The position numbers were made by a program, and so were the translations under genes. 64,000 bases of DNA. Origin: Gammaproteobacteria bacterium. Lineage in GTDB: Bacteria > Pseudomonadota > Gammaproteobacteria > Pseudomonadales > Pseudohongiellaceae. Positions 8,967 through 17,875 of the stretch are shown here, piece after piece (position 1 is the first letter of the stretch; the number at the start of each line of letters is the position of its first letter). The stretch lies in contig JAURCS010000001.1 in the NCBI GenBank assembly GCA_030828385.1, forward strand, positions 62,001 to 126,000. Direction: 5' to 3'. A model generated the notes under the pieces. It searched no databases. It saw only the letters and a program-made list of their open reading frames with translations, and was not told the DNA's origin.

Positions 8967-9383
8967 TTATAAACCAAGCGCCATTGGAGTATGAAGAATA
9001 TTGGCTTCCATATAATCTTCACCACTACGGCAAAAGCCGAGCTTTTCATAAAAAGGCACAGCACTGATCTGGGCGCCAAGAAAAACCCGATCAAGGTTGT
9101 TGTTCCTGGCATGCTCGATCAGGCAAGACACTATCTGTTTGCCTATGCCCGTTTTTCTGTAATCCATGAGCACAGCAATGCGTCCAATATGGCCATCGGC
9201 CAGCATTCTTCCGGTACCAACCGGTGTGCCATTATCCAGAGCAAGAATTTGCACCGCATCCTCGTCCAGGCCATCAATATCGATATCCGGGTCAACGCCC
9301 TGTTCCAGACTAAACACGCGGTAACGTAATGACAGAATCTCTTGCGAATGTTCAGAGAAATTTTTTATCTCGAGAGTAATCAA
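8967..9383 (-). CDS. GNAT-family N-acetyltransferase (YjcF-like)
   Basis: A 138-residue GNAT protein. The N-terminal LRYRVFSLEQGVD pattern is typical of the YjcF/ElaA-like group. The cofactor loop is YRKTGIGKQIV at about residues 75-85, and the C-terminal strand and helix read FLGAQISAVPFYEKLGF. It lies 31 bp upstream of the GNAT gene at 8507 on the same strand, so the two may be co-transcribed. Substrate unknown. Confidence 0.85.
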   Translation of the reverse strand: MITLEIKNFSEHSQEILSLRYRVFSLEQGVDPDIDIDGLDEDAVQILALDNGTPVGTGRMLADGHIGRIAVLMDYRKTGIGKQIVSCLIEHARNNNLDRVFLGAQISAVPFYEKLGFCRSGEDYMEANILHTPMALGL

Positions 9384-9452
9384 GGGAGTGGAAACTCGTT
9401 GCTCGAGACAGTATTCATTGAATCAGTATTGGATAGTCTGTATTTCATCATG

Positions 9453-9710
9453 CTAGGTCATCGATAAGGCCATCAACTTCAGGGCGACATAAGGCACGAT
9501 GTTAAAAATCAAAATAGCCAGCTTGTAATAAGCCAGATAACTGAAATAGATAATATCCAGTTCTGTCATGGTGATATGAAATATCTTTGTATGGATAGTC
9601 TTGGTAAAACGGTTAAATGTACTGATAAAGAACGTTGCCAATAGTAGTAATGCGCTATTGATTACTGAGCACCAGCCAAAAAAGGCGGTAAAGAGACCTA
9701 GACTATCCAT
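9453..9710 (-). CDS. Small membrane protein, DUF6868-like
   Basis: An 85-residue protein with two predicted membrane segments (about 5-30 and 58-80). The pattern LFTAFFGWCSVINSALLLL, a central charged helix with HITMTELD, then SYLAYYKLAILIFNIVPY resembles the small DUF6868 family as remembered. No function is known for it. It is 15 bp downstream of the secreted protein at 9726. Confidence 0.65.
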   Translation of the reverse strand: MDSLGLFTAFFGWCSVINSALLLLATFFISTFNRFTKTIHTKIFHITMTELDIIYFSYLAYYKLAILIFNIVPYVALKLMALSMT

Positions 9711-9725
9711 AATGCTTGTCCTGCT

Positions 9726-10556
9726 TTAGTCGCTACTTCGAAAACTGGATTGCAGCAGATGGGTCAGCGTATGGACATAGCGCAGCTTGCCGTTTTCCAC
9801 CCTGAACAGATGGGTGTCTGGTGCTCCGCTACCGCCATTCGGTCCGCCGGCACCAAAGGTACAATAAACCACCACCGAGCCTAAAACTTCATCCACCACA
9901 AAACGACGATTGGCAATGTTCACGCCGGCGGGGACGCCCACTTCGCAACTGTCGTCGGGAGAACCCTTGCCGGTGTACATGCCGCCTTCCACACGAACAC
10001 AGGGAAAGCCCCAGGGAACCTGGTCAATTTTTCCTTCAAGAAACGCATCAAGATAGGCATTGGCGGCAGAAACCAGTGTGCCGCGGGTGTCGCGGTCTGC
10101 TGCGGGAATTGGCCCCCAGTCTTCAGTTGAGGAATACTTCAAATAATTGTCGGCGTTAAACAGCCAGTAGCCAGTGGTGGTCCAGATCATTTCCAGCTCG
10201 GCTATTTTTTCATGATTGATACGCATGCGTGTTCCCAGAACATAGGGCTCATCTGCATCGGTCACTATGACTTCGGTGAAGGTCTGGCAGCTGTCGGTAT
10301 CCAGCAGACTACGATGGAAATTGATCGTCATGGCTTTATTTACCAGTCCTTCATCAATATCCATACGCACTTCGTTTTCCCAGTAGCCGGCACCCGCAGG
10401 CAAGGGGAGCTCGGAAATGTCACCATTGGTCTGGGCATCTATATACATATCCACAGCTCGTTGCAGGCCGCCGCGGGTGCAGCTCACCTGGGCACTGACC
10501 AGCGGGGTAAGAAAGGTTCCTGCAAGAGCAAGGCCGAGTAGTAGTATACGTTTCAT
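9726..10556 (-). CDS. Secreted protein of unknown function, 276 aa
   Basis: A clear Sec signal peptide (residues 1-22, cleavage after LVSAQ or nearby) is followed by a soluble domain with four further cysteines. Two stretches (AVDMYIDAQTNGDISELP and AANAYLDAFLEGKIDQVPW) look like the first helix of an SnoaL/NTF2-like fold, so the protein may hold two such domains. No enzyme motif is evident. It is followed closely by the small membrane protein and is divergent from madL. Confidence 0.72.
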   Translation of the reverse strand: MKRILLLGLALAGTFLTPLVSAQVSCTRGGLQRAVDMYIDAQTNGDISELPLPAGAGYWENEVRMDIDEGLVNKAMTINFHRSLLDTDSCQTFTEVIVTDADEPYVLGTRMRINHEKIAELEMIWTTTGYWLFNADNYLKYSSTEDWGPIPAADRDTRGTLVSAANAYLDAFLEGKIDQVPWGFPCVRVEGGMYTGKGSPDDSCEVGVPAGVNIANRRFVVDEVLGSVVVYCTFGAGGPNGGSGAPDTHLFRVENGKLRYVHTLTHLLQSSFRSSD

Positions 10557-10629
10557 GAATAGCTCCTGATTGTGCGTTATGTTGCTTCAATACGGGTTAA
10601 CGGGTCGTGCTTTGGATTATTAATAATTT

Positions 10630-10657
10630 TTGGCCCTAACAGGATTCTTTTTATAAT
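10630..10657 (+). promoter_or_regulatory. Possible sigma-70 promoter for madL
   Basis: TTGGCC (10630-10635) and a perfect TATAAT (10652-10657) are separated by 16 nt in the gap between the divergent secreted-protein gene and madL. The start codon is about 120 nt downstream. The -35 is weak, so this is tentative. Confidence 0.35.
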
Positions 10658-10784
10658 AATTCAGCCAAAACTTTATTAAGCTATATCAATCAGGGCGTGT
10701 CAATTTGCCGGACCCGCGCAAATCCTGTAATAAGTATCTTTTAATTACGTAATTACGTCTCTTTTAAATCCAGGAACAAGACTT

Positions 10785-11177
10785 ATGATTGTTTACGGTG
10801 TTGCTTTGCTGTCCGTTTGCCTTGTCATCGGCATGCTGGCAGGTGAAACCCTCGGCGTTCTGTTGGGTGTGGATGCCAATGTCGGCGGTGTTGGTATCGC
10901 CATGTTGCTGCTGGTTTTTGCCAGTAATGCCGAAAAATTCAAAACGCTTGCCAGCGGGGCTGCCGGTGAAGGTATCAAGTTCTGGAGCGCCATGTATATT
11001 CCCATCGTTGTTGCCATGGCGGCGCGGCAGAATGTCGCTGCTGCAGTGGATGGCGGTTTACTGGCACTGGTAGCGGGTGTTGCTGCCGTCGTTGTGAGTT
11101 TTGCATTGGTGCCGGTATTGAGCAGATTAGGGGGCTCTTCAAATACTATATCCGCTGTGAAAGAAGACGTTCGCTGA
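10785..11177 (+). CDS. madL: Malonate transporter, small subunit MadL
   Basis: A 130-residue membrane protein with four predicted helices and the strongly conserved MadL opening IVYGVALLSVC... and LLGVDANVGGVGIAMLLL. MadL and MadM together form a sodium-dependent malonate uptake system in the inner membrane. The ATG at 10785 has AGGA 9 nt upstream. The stop overlaps the madM start by one base (TGATG), so the subunits are translationally coupled. The malonyl-CoA synthetase gene follows. Confidence 0.93.
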   Translation: MIVYGVALLSVCLVIGMLAGETLGVLLGVDANVGGVGIAMLLLVFASNAEKFKTLASGAAGEGIKFWSAMYIPIVVAMAARQNVAAAVDGGLLALVAGVAAVVVSFALVPVLSRLGGSSNTISAVKEDVR

Positions 11178-11935
11178 TGGATGTTATTGAAACCGTTTTT
11201 ATACGCAATAACCTGGTCGTCGCCTTTGCCCTTATCGGCGTCATTATCTGGATCTCCTATTATCTGGCAGACAAATTAACCGCTGGTCGTATTCATGGTT
11301 CTGCTATCGCCATTGCTCTTGGCTTGCTGGCCGCCTGGTGGGGCGGAGTAGTAACGGGTGGGCGTACCGGGGTAGCTGATATTGCCCTGCTGGGTGGCAT
11401 TGGCCTGATGGGTGGAGGCATGATGCGGGATTTTGCCATTGTTGCCACTGCCTTCGGGGTAAAACTGGGAGAATTGAAAAAGGCGGGGCTGGCGGGTGTT
11501 GTGTCCATCTTTGCCGGCGTACTGGTGTCATTTTTTGTTGGCGCCATCGTGGCCGTACTCTTTGGTTATAGCGACCCTGTAGCCATTACTACTATTGGTG
11601 CAGGGGCGGTGACGTATATCGTTGGGCCTGTGACGGGCGAGGCCATCGGTGCAAGTAGTGAAGTGATTACCTTGAGCGTAGCTGCCGGCCTGATAAAGTC
11701 TATCCTGGTCATGATCGGCACACCTCTGGTAGCCAAATCCATTGGCCTCAATAATCCCCAGTCTGCCATGGTGTTTGGCGGCCTTATGGGAACGACCAGT
11801 GGAGTTGCTGCAGGTCTGGCGGCAACCGATCCAAAACTAGTGCCCTACGGTGCCATGACCGCGACGTTCTATACCGGGGTCGGCTGTTTGCTTGGCCCCT
11901 CAATTTTATTTTTTATTGTCAGCTCTATTTTTTAA
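11177..11935 (+). CDS. madM: Malonate transporter, large subunit MadM
   Basis: A 252-residue, very hydrophobic protein with about eight membrane helices, glycine-rich throughout (LLGGIGLMGGGMMRDFAIV, VFGGLMGTTSGVAAGLAATD). These are MadM hallmarks. It works with MadL to import malonate across the inner membrane. It starts on the last base of the madL stop codon and is followed 22 bp later by the malonyl-CoA synthetase gene, giving one uptake-and-activation operon. Confidence 0.93.
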   Translation: MDVIETVFIRNNLVVAFALIGVIIWISYYLADKLTAGRIHGSAIAIALGLLAAWWGGVVTGGRTGVADIALLGGIGLMGGGMMRDFAIVATAFGVKLGELKKAGLAGVVSIFAGVLVSFFVGAIVAVLFGYSDPVAITTIGAGAVTYIVGPVTGEAIGASSEVITLSVAAGLIKSILVMIGTPLVAKSIGLNNPQSAMVFGGLMGTTSGVAAGLAATDPKLVPYGAMTATFYTGVGCLLGPSILFFIVSSIF

Positions 11936-11957
11936 TCAGCCTTAGAAGTCTATTTTT

Positions 11958-13466
11958 ATGGTCATGCATTCCTTTCCCACCCTGAATAACGACAATCACA
12001 CTATTGCCTTGCAGGACGGCGATCAATCCTGGACCTATGCCCAGGTTAATGCGCGCATAGACAATTTTGCTTTGGGCCTGCTGAAAGGTACCGGAGATCT
12101 TGAAGAGGAGCGTATTGCTTTTTTTATGCCAGCGAGCCTGGATTACGTCACCACCATGCATGGTATCTGCCGTGCCGGAGGCATAGCGGTTCCGCTTAAT
12201 GTGGCTTCAGCAGTATCGGAGCTTGAGCATTCACTTTCCTGTGCTGGCGTTACCCGCATGATCGCCAATGGGCACTATCGCGATGCTCTGATCGAGCTTT
12301 GTGCAAGTCTGAACATAGAACTTGTTAGCTGTAAAGAAGTGATGAGCATCGAAGAAAACCTTGATGGAAAAGGGCTGCCAGATGTAAATCCGTCACGACG
12401 GGCGATGATTCTATTTACCAGTGGCACCACCAATAAACCCAAAGGTGTTGTTAGTACCCATCGCACCATTGCGGCTCAGGTTACTACCCTGATTGATGCC
12501 TGGCGCTGGACATCCGATGATGTCATACCATTATTTCTGCCACTGCATCATATTCACGGCATTATTAATATTTTGAGTTGCGGATTATGGGCAGGGGCCT
12601 GTGTGGATTTATTTGCCGGCTTTGATATTCCGGCGATTACCCAAAAAATAAAAGCCGGGCACTATAACGTGTTCATGGCGGTGCCCACCATATATGTCAA
12701 ACTGATTCAGCATTTCGACACACTCAGTGCGCAGGGTAGTGATGAAGAGGTGAAGGCCATATGTGATGGCTTCAGGGCGATGCGCTTGAATATATCCGGT
12801 TCGGCAGCCTGTCCGGTAAAACTGTTTAATCAATGGCGCGAGCTCACCGGACAGGTATTACTGGAGCGTTATGGCATGACAGAAATTGGCATGGGTATTT
12901 CCAATCCCTATGAAGGTGAACGTCGTGCCGGTCATGTGGGTCAGGCCCTGCCCGGCGTTGAAGTGGCCTTGTTTGATGAAAACAATTATCAGATAACGAC
13001 AGACGCCACGCCAGGCGAGATTCGCATCAAGGGCGACAATGTTTTTCTGGAATACTGGGATAATGAAAAAGCCACTAGCGAGAGTTTTCATGATGGCTGG
13101 TTTTGTACCGGCGATGTCGCCGTCAGTGATGATGGTTATTATCGAATTATGGGACGTTCTTCCATCGACATTATCAAGTCAGGTGGCTATAAATTATCCG
13201 CACTTGAAATAGAAGGGGTATTGCTAACCCATCCGGATATACAGGAGGTAGCGGTGATTGGTGTGGAAGATGAAACCTGGGGTGAGGCAGTGGCAGCCTT
13301 TGTTGTGCTTAAGGAAGGGAAGAGCTTTGATTACGAAGCGCTGAAAAGCTGGTGCAAAGGAAAGATGTCTTCCTATAAAATTCCCAAGCTGTTAAAAACG
13401 CTGGACGCCTTGCCAAGAAATGCCATGGGTAAAGTGACCAAGCCGGATCTGAAAAAACAACTATAG
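11958..13466 (+). CDS. matB: Malonyl-CoA synthetase-like acyl-CoA ligase (MatB type)
   Basis: A 502-residue adenylate-forming enzyme of the ANL superfamily. The phosphate-binding loop is FTSGTTNKPKGV, the A5 motif is YGMTEIGMG, the hinge region reads DGWFCTGDVAV and the catalytic lysine lies in PRNAMGKVTKPDL near the C-terminus. With madLM directly upstream, malonate + CoA + ATP to malonyl-CoA is the most likely reaction. Malonyl-CoA could then feed fatty-acid synthesis or a decarboxylase located elsewhere. The symbol is inferred from context; specificity residues were not checked. Confidence 0.85.
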   Translation: MVMHSFPTLNNDNHTIALQDGDQSWTYAQVNARIDNFALGLLKGTGDLEEERIAFFMPASLDYVTTMHGICRAGGIAVPLNVASAVSELEHSLSCAGVTRMIANGHYRDALIELCASLNIELVSCKEVMSIEENLDGKGLPDVNPSRRAMILFTSGTTNKPKGVVSTHRTIAAQVTTLIDAWRWTSDDVIPLFLPLHHIHGIINILSCGLWAGACVDLFAGFDIPAITQKIKAGHYNVFMAVPTIYVKLIQHFDTLSAQGSDEEVKAICDGFRAMRLNISGSAACPVKLFNQWRELTGQVLLERYGMTEIGMGISNPYEGERRAGHVGQALPGVEVALFDENNYQITTDATPGEIRIKGDNVFLEYWDNEKATSESFHDGWFCTGDVAVSDDGYYRIMGRSSIDIIKSGGYKLSALEIEGVLLTHPDIQEVAVIGVEDETWGEAVAAFVVLKEGKSFDYEALKSWCKGKMSSYKIPKLLKTLDALPRNAMGKVTKPDLKKQL

Positions 13467-13479
13467 AAAATTTCTTTTT

Positions 13480-13833
13480 TTATGCGCTCATCAGATAGAA
13501 CAGCGCTCCGATCACTACTGAAATAATGATTACCAAAAAAAGTTTTCTGCCCTCTGAGGTTTTTGCGCTCAGCTTTGCGGGGATTGAGGAAGTTGAGGGT
13601 GTGGTTGCGCCGTTAGTTTGCAAGTCTCCATGTTCATATTCATCAATGATGGCTCTTGCTTTTGACACGTCTTCTTCTGCTACCTGTACATTGGCAAAAT
13701 CCATTGAAGCAATTCCACCAACGCCGCCCTGTAGATAGTAGCCACCGGCATAGGCCTCAATACCATTGGATTCCAACAGCCCTTTCACGATCTGTGCTTC
13801 AGTGATATTTCCTGCTTTGAAAACTAATTGCAT
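13480..13833 (-). CDS. DUF2007-type putative signal-transducing protein
   Basis: A 117-residue protein. The N-terminal ~70 residues match the DUF2007 ferredoxin-like fold (FKAGNITEAQIVKGLLESNGIEAY, then VQVAEEDVSKARAII). A linker and one C-terminal membrane helix (LFLVIIISVVIGALFYLMS) anchor it, with the domain in the cytoplasm. Function of the family is unknown. It is convergent with the acyl-CoA ligase, whose stop is only 13 bp away. Confidence 0.8.
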   Translation of the reverse strand: MQLVFKAGNITEAQIVKGLLESNGIEAYAGGYYLQGGVGGIASMDFANVQVAEEDVSKARAIIDEYEHGDLQTNGATTPSTSSIPAKLSAKTSEGRKLFLVIIISVVIGALFYLMSA

Positions 13834-13863
13834 GGTGTCTCACGAGTTGTGGCAAACAGGTTT

Positions 13864-14238
13864 TCAGGCTATGCCTTCGACAACTAATACGAAATAGATA
13901 AAGACAGTGTATACAACCAGGGCGAGTTCAACAACGAAGGCCAAAAGGCGGCAGGCATGAGCGAATGAGCCCATAAAGGAAAAGGTGTCATCATATTTAT
14001 GCATGATGTCATTGAAAAATGCCCGTAACAAAAAGCCAAATTTTTCTTCATCAGCGGTTCTTCCATACTGTGCCATCAAGCCTTTACTGTAGAGGAATAG
14101 TAAAGGCGACATGACGATATACACCAGGAAGCAGAAATTGATAAAGGGCAGCACGCCGCTAAAAAAGAAATTCGGGCTGGAGATATCGGCAAAGCGAAGG
14201 GATTGAATGCAGAGCGTCAGAATAAGTAAACGTAACAT
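13864..14238 (-). CDS. Membrane protein of unknown function, 124 aa
   Basis: Three predicted membrane segments (about 1-17, 28-50 and 95-120) surround a central charged stretch (YGRTADEEKFGFLLRAFFNDIMHKYDD). No family is recognised. It lies upstream of the DUF2007 gene on the same strand with a 30-bp gap, so the two may be co-expressed. Confidence 0.6.
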   Translation of the reverse strand: MLRLLILTLCIQSLRFADISSPNFFFSGVLPFINFCFLVYIVMSPLLFLYSKGLMAQYGRTADEEKFGFLLRAFFNDIMHKYDDTFSFMGSFAHACRLLAFVVELALVVYTVFIYFVLVVEGIA

Positions 14239-14276
14239 GGCGAATCAGCTTACCGTTTAATTTATCACTTGGATAA

Positions 14277-14294
14277 GCATGCAATGATGCATGC
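14277..14294. repeat. Perfect hairpin, 7-bp stem, downstream of metY
   Basis: GCATGCA (14277-14283) and TGCATGC (14288-14294) form a perfect stem with a 4-nt loop, between the metY stop and the next gene. There is no strong T run, so it may be a weak terminator or an mRNA-end stabiliser. Confidence 0.4.
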
Positions 14295-14403
14295 CAGGGC
14301 AGGATGCAGACGCCAACACGAAGTCAGCGTTGCATCAATGATATCCAGCTCTTCAATCCGATTTATAGAAAGCCAGAAAAGCACCTTCGCAGGGTACGTA
14401 TCG

Positions 14404-15675
14404 TTATGCCTTGTCCAAGGCCTGGCTAACATCAGCAATAATGTCGTCGATATGTTCAATACCTACGGAGATCCTGACGAGGTCAGTACTGACACCGGAA
14501 GCTGCCAGTTCTGCTTCATTGAGCTGCCGATGAGTGGTCGAGGCCGGGTGACAGGCAAGCGACTTGGCATCACCAATATTTACCAGACGTAAAATCATAT
14601 CCAGCGAATCAATAAATTTTGTACAGGCTTCAATGCCACCGGTGATTCCAAAACTCAGGATGCCGGAGGCTTTGCCCCCTGTGATTTTTTGGCAGGCATC
14701 ATAGTAGGGACTATCGGCCAGACCAGCATAATTGACCCACTCCACTTTGGGGTGTTGTTTGAGATAGTCAGCCAGTTTTTCTGCATTTTCACAGTGGCGA
14801 TCCATGCGCAAGCCCAGGGTTTCCAGCCCTTGCAGAATCTGGAATGCATTCATGGGGGATAATGCGGCACCGGTATTTCGTAATGGTACGACACGCAGTC
14901 GTCCAATATAAGCGGCAGGCCCCAGCGCTTCGGTGTAAACAACGCCGTGATAGGACGCATCCGGTTCGTTGAGCATGGGGAAACGATCCTTGTTCGCTAC
15001 CCAGTCGAATTTTCCTGAATCAACCACCACGCCACCAATGGACGTACCATGGCCACCTATGTATTTGGTCAGTGAGTGCACCACGATATCTGCACCCAGC
15101 TCAAAAGGTCGGCACAGATAGGGCGTGGCAACCGTGTTGTCAACGATCAGGGGGACGCCATGCTTGTGGGCTATTTCCGCCAGGCGTGCGATATCAACTA
15201 CATTACCCGCCGGGTTACCAATGGATTCGCAAAATACGGCTTTGGTATTTTCATCAATCGCTTTTTCAAAGCCATCAAAATCATCGGCGGACAGCATACG
15301 GGTTTCAACGCCCTGTCTGGGCAAGGTATGAGCAAAGAAATTATAGGTACCGCCATAGAGCTGACTGGTGCTGACGATATTATCGCCTACCGCAGTAATG
15401 CACTGGATTGCATAGGTTATTGCCGCCATACCGGAGGCAACACAGACAGAAGCCAGACCACCCTCCATGGCAGCTATGCGCTTTTCCAGCACATCTGTGG
15501 TGGGATTCATGATGCGGGTATAAATATTTCCCGGTACTTTAAGGTCAAACAGGTCTGCACCATGCTGGGTATTATCAAAAGTGTAGGAAGTAGTCTGATA
15601 AATCGGTACCGCGGCGGCCTTGGTGGTTTCTTCCGATTTATAGCCTTCATGTAATGCTATTGATTCAAGTTTCAT
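14404..15675 (-). CDS. metY: O-acetylhomoserine sulfhydrylase (MetY)
   Basis: A 423-residue PLP enzyme of the Cys/Met metabolism family. The cofactor lysine is K204 in VHSLTKYIGGHGT; the N-terminal YQTTSYTF and Y(T)RIMNPT motifs bind the phosphate of the neighbouring subunit. The length and the GGVVVDSGKFDW region fit MetY (OAH + sulfide to homocysteine) rather than the shorter MetB/MetZ. It would use the ester made by MetX, encoded at 29869. It is 22 bp downstream of the aldehyde dehydrogenase gene on the same strand. Confidence 0.92.
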   Translation of the reverse strand: MKLESIALHEGYKSEETTKAAAVPIYQTTSYTFDNTQHGADLFDLKVPGNIYTRIMNPTTDVLEKRIAAMEGGLASVCVASGMAAITYAIQCITAVGDNIVSTSQLYGGTYNFFAHTLPRQGVETRMLSADDFDGFEKAIDENTKAVFCESIGNPAGNVVDIARLAEIAHKHGVPLIVDNTVATPYLCRPFELGADIVVHSLTKYIGGHGTSIGGVVVDSGKFDWVANKDRFPMLNEPDASYHGVVYTEALGPAAYIGRLRVVPLRNTGAALSPMNAFQILQGLETLGLRMDRHCENAEKLADYLKQHPKVEWVNYAGLADSPYYDACQKITGGKASGILSFGITGGIEACTKFIDSLDMILRLVNIGDAKSLACHPASTTHRQLNEAELAASGVSTDLVRISVGIEHIDDIIADVSQALDKA

Positions 15676-15697
15676 GGTGATCCCCTTTAATTATTAT

Positions 15698-17059
15698 TTA
15701 CGAATTCTGATGACGGTATACGGCGCGCTCATGGGAAAAGGCCCTGAAGCCAAAGACACCATGATAACTTCCGGTTCCGCTACCGTTGACGCCGCCAAAG
15801 GGCAGTTTGTTTTCCAGGTAATGAGAGAACACGCCATTGACGGTGACACCACCGGATGAGGTTCTGTTCAATACCTTGTCGATATTGCCCTGGTCGTTAC
15901 TGTAAACATACAGTGCCAGTGGTTTGTCTCTTGCCTCTATATATGTCACAGCATCGTCAATACTGTCACAAGTCATCACGGGCAGTATTGGCCCAAAAAT
16001 TTCTTCCTGCATGATCTTCATATCCGGTGTGACATCTGTCAGCAGCGTCGGATGAATGGTGCGGTCACTTTCTTCCAGCACACCGCCGACAGCCACTTTG
16101 GCGCCCTTGGCAATGGCATCATCAAATAGTGACTGGATGCGCGCAAAGTTTTGCGGATTGACGATCTGGGCAATATTTTCTTTCTTGATATTGCCGTCTT
16201 CGTCATACAGATTCTCTTTGACTCTGGCCTGAAAGGTGTCGACCAATTCCTGTTTTTGCTCCGCCCCAATCAGCACATAGTCAGGACAGATACAGGCCTG
16301 TCCGCCATTAAACTGTTTGGCTCCCGCCAGGTCGCCGGCAATTTTCTTCACATCCACGCCCTGGTCGACTATGACCGGGGACTTGCCACCCAGCTCGAGG
16401 GTCACACTGGCGAGATGTTTCGCGGCGGCGGCCATCACCAGTTTGCCAACCCGGGTGCTGCCGGTGAAAAATATATGGTTGAACGGCAACTCCAACAGCG
16501 CGGTGGCAACACTGACATCGCCTTCAAACAGAGCCACTTCATTTTCATCAAAAGCTTCTCGAATGATGGCCGCCGCCACGCTTGCAGTAGCCGGGCACAG
16601 GTCTGTGAGCTTGACCATGCAGCAGTTGCCTGCGGCAATGGCTGCTGCCAGCGGACCCAGCACCAGTCCCAGCGGAAAATTCCACGGCCCCAATATCAGG
16701 CATACCCCACGCGCTTCCAGAACAATATTCGCTTTATCTTCTGGGTTCATGGAAGGGACCACGTCCACGGGCTTCATCCAGTCATCAAGATTATCGATAT
16801 TGCGCTGAATGTTCGCGGTGACATTGGCCACTTCAGTGATTCGTATTTCCTGCTCCGGTTTGCGGGTGTCCTGCCTTACTGCTGCCACAATATCATCGGC
16901 GTGGGCTTCTACCGCGTCTTTCAGTTTTTGCAGCTTGACCTTGCGCTGTTCAGCAGTAGAGGCTTTGCTGTCCCACTGCTGCTTTTGTTGAAGGGCAAAA
17001 ATGCGTTTAATTTCCGTCACAATATCAGGGGTATTCTGTGTGGCAGGGCTGGACATCAA
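15698..17059 (-). CDS. Aldehyde dehydrogenase (class 3-like)
   Basis: A 453-residue NAD(P)-dependent aldehyde dehydrogenase. The general base is E222 (TLELGGKSP) and the nucleophile is C256 (GGQACICPDY); the cofactor site FTGSTRVGK and the C-terminal PFGGVNGSGTGSYHG are also present. The short length and the ILGPWNFPLGL segment place it with class 3/coniferyl- and fatty-aldehyde enzymes. The substrate is probably an aromatic or long-chain aldehyde. Aldehydes released by the carotenoid oxygenase would be one candidate, but that link is speculation. Confidence 0.9.
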   Translation of the reverse strand: MMSSPATQNTPDIVTEIKRIFALQQKQQWDSKASTAEQRKVKLQKLKDAVEAHADDIVAAVRQDTRKPEQEIRITEVANVTANIQRNIDNLDDWMKPVDVVPSMNPEDKANIVLEARGVCLILGPWNFPLGLVLGPLAAAIAAGNCCMVKLTDLCPATASVAAAIIREAFDENEVALFEGDVSVATALLELPFNHIFFTGSTRVGKLVMAAAAKHLASVTLELGGKSPVIVDQGVDVKKIAGDLAGAKQFNGGQACICPDYVLIGAEQKQELVDTFQARVKENLYDEDGNIKKENIAQIVNPQNFARIQSLFDDAIAKGAKVAVGGVLEESDRTIHPTLLTDVTPDMKIMQEEIFGPILPVMTCDSIDDAVTYIEARDKPLALYVYSNDQGNIDKVLNRTSSGGVTVNGVFSHYLENKLPFGGVNGSGTGSYHGVFGFRAFSHERAVYRHQNS

Positions 17060-17219
17060 GTCTTCTCACTATCTTATGGTTAATGAATAATAGTTTATTA
17101 ATACGGATTTGCGACTATGCCGATGATTGACGCTTTTGGCAAGTTCAAGCCGCTTGCCGTACGTCCGGTAAAAACCTGCCACCTGCTTTAAAAATATATT
17201 GGGCTGGCCACGGGAGCTC

Positions 17220-17654
17220 TTATGGCTCTGGCCAATCAATAGTCATTTCCGAGCCGTAGGCCGTAGCGCGCCAGTTTCCCAGTAATTGTCGTGCGCGTTC
17301 ATGAATGCGCTCAGCCAGATCCCGGGAAGCCAGTTGTGGCTGCATTCTTTCCAGAATATCCTGGTAGGCATCTATGCCGGCATTGTTGCGAATCAAGGTT
17401 TGTACCGGACCCGCCAGTGATTCTGCGATCACTATTTCCTTGCCGGCAAGTGCCTTGCCATCCAGAGCGGCGCCTGCGGCCACTGATCCCCAGTAAGCAG
17501 CGCTCAGGGGAATTTCCATTTCAATAGCCAGATGGGCAAAGTCATGACGCAGAAAACTTCTGCTGTTGAGAATTGCTTCCTCAGTGGAATTGTCTCGACG
17601 AAAAACCTTTACCACATGCTCTTCATTAGAAATTTTTTTGAAGACTATTTTCAT
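17220..17654 (-). CDS. Conserved-looking protein of unknown function, 144 aa
   Basis: A soluble 144-residue protein with no signal peptide or membrane helix. It contains FLRHDFAHLAIE, AYWGSVAAGAALDG and a C-terminal helical part. The HDxxH-like stretch (RHDFAH) could bind a metal, but no family is recognised. It stands alone between the aldehyde dehydrogenase and a membrane protein gene. Confidence 0.65.
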   Translation of the reverse strand: MKIVFKKISNEEHVVKVFRRDNSTEEAILNSRSFLRHDFAHLAIEMEIPLSAAYWGSVAAGAALDGKALAGKEIVIAESLAGPVQTLIRNNAGIDAYQDILERMQPQLASRDLAERIHERARQLLGNWRATAYGSEMTIDWPEP

Positions 17655-17847
17655 ACTTTATGGGAGTTTTATTTGCCAGGTCAGTTAATGGCCTGAAAAA
17701 TATAATTACTCAAATCAAATTCCCTGTGTAAAAAGATGAACGGAACTTCATGATCACGGTTTCGAAATCTGCACTGATTGGCGTATAAATTGTATAAGCG
17801 AAAGTGATTTGACGGGAGCATGGAGCCCTGAGGCCAGGCAATCATTC

Positions 17848-17867
17848 GGGACAAGTTAACCTGTCCC
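17848..17867. repeat. Small hairpin downstream of membrane protein gene
   Basis: GGGACA (17848-17853) pairs with TGTCCC (17862-17867); the loop contains GTTAAC, itself a palindrome. It lies 9 nt past the stop of the gene at 17876 and lacks a T run. Confidence 0.3.
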
Positions 17868-17875
17868 AAAATTCA

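Noticed and set aside
10674-10687. Second FNR-like box upstream of madL
   Set aside because: Only the ATCAA half matches; the other half has two mismatches, which is expected by chance.
16151-17083. 310-codon frame on the plus strand
   Set aside because: Antisense to the aldehyde dehydrogenase with intact catalytic residues; no family features.
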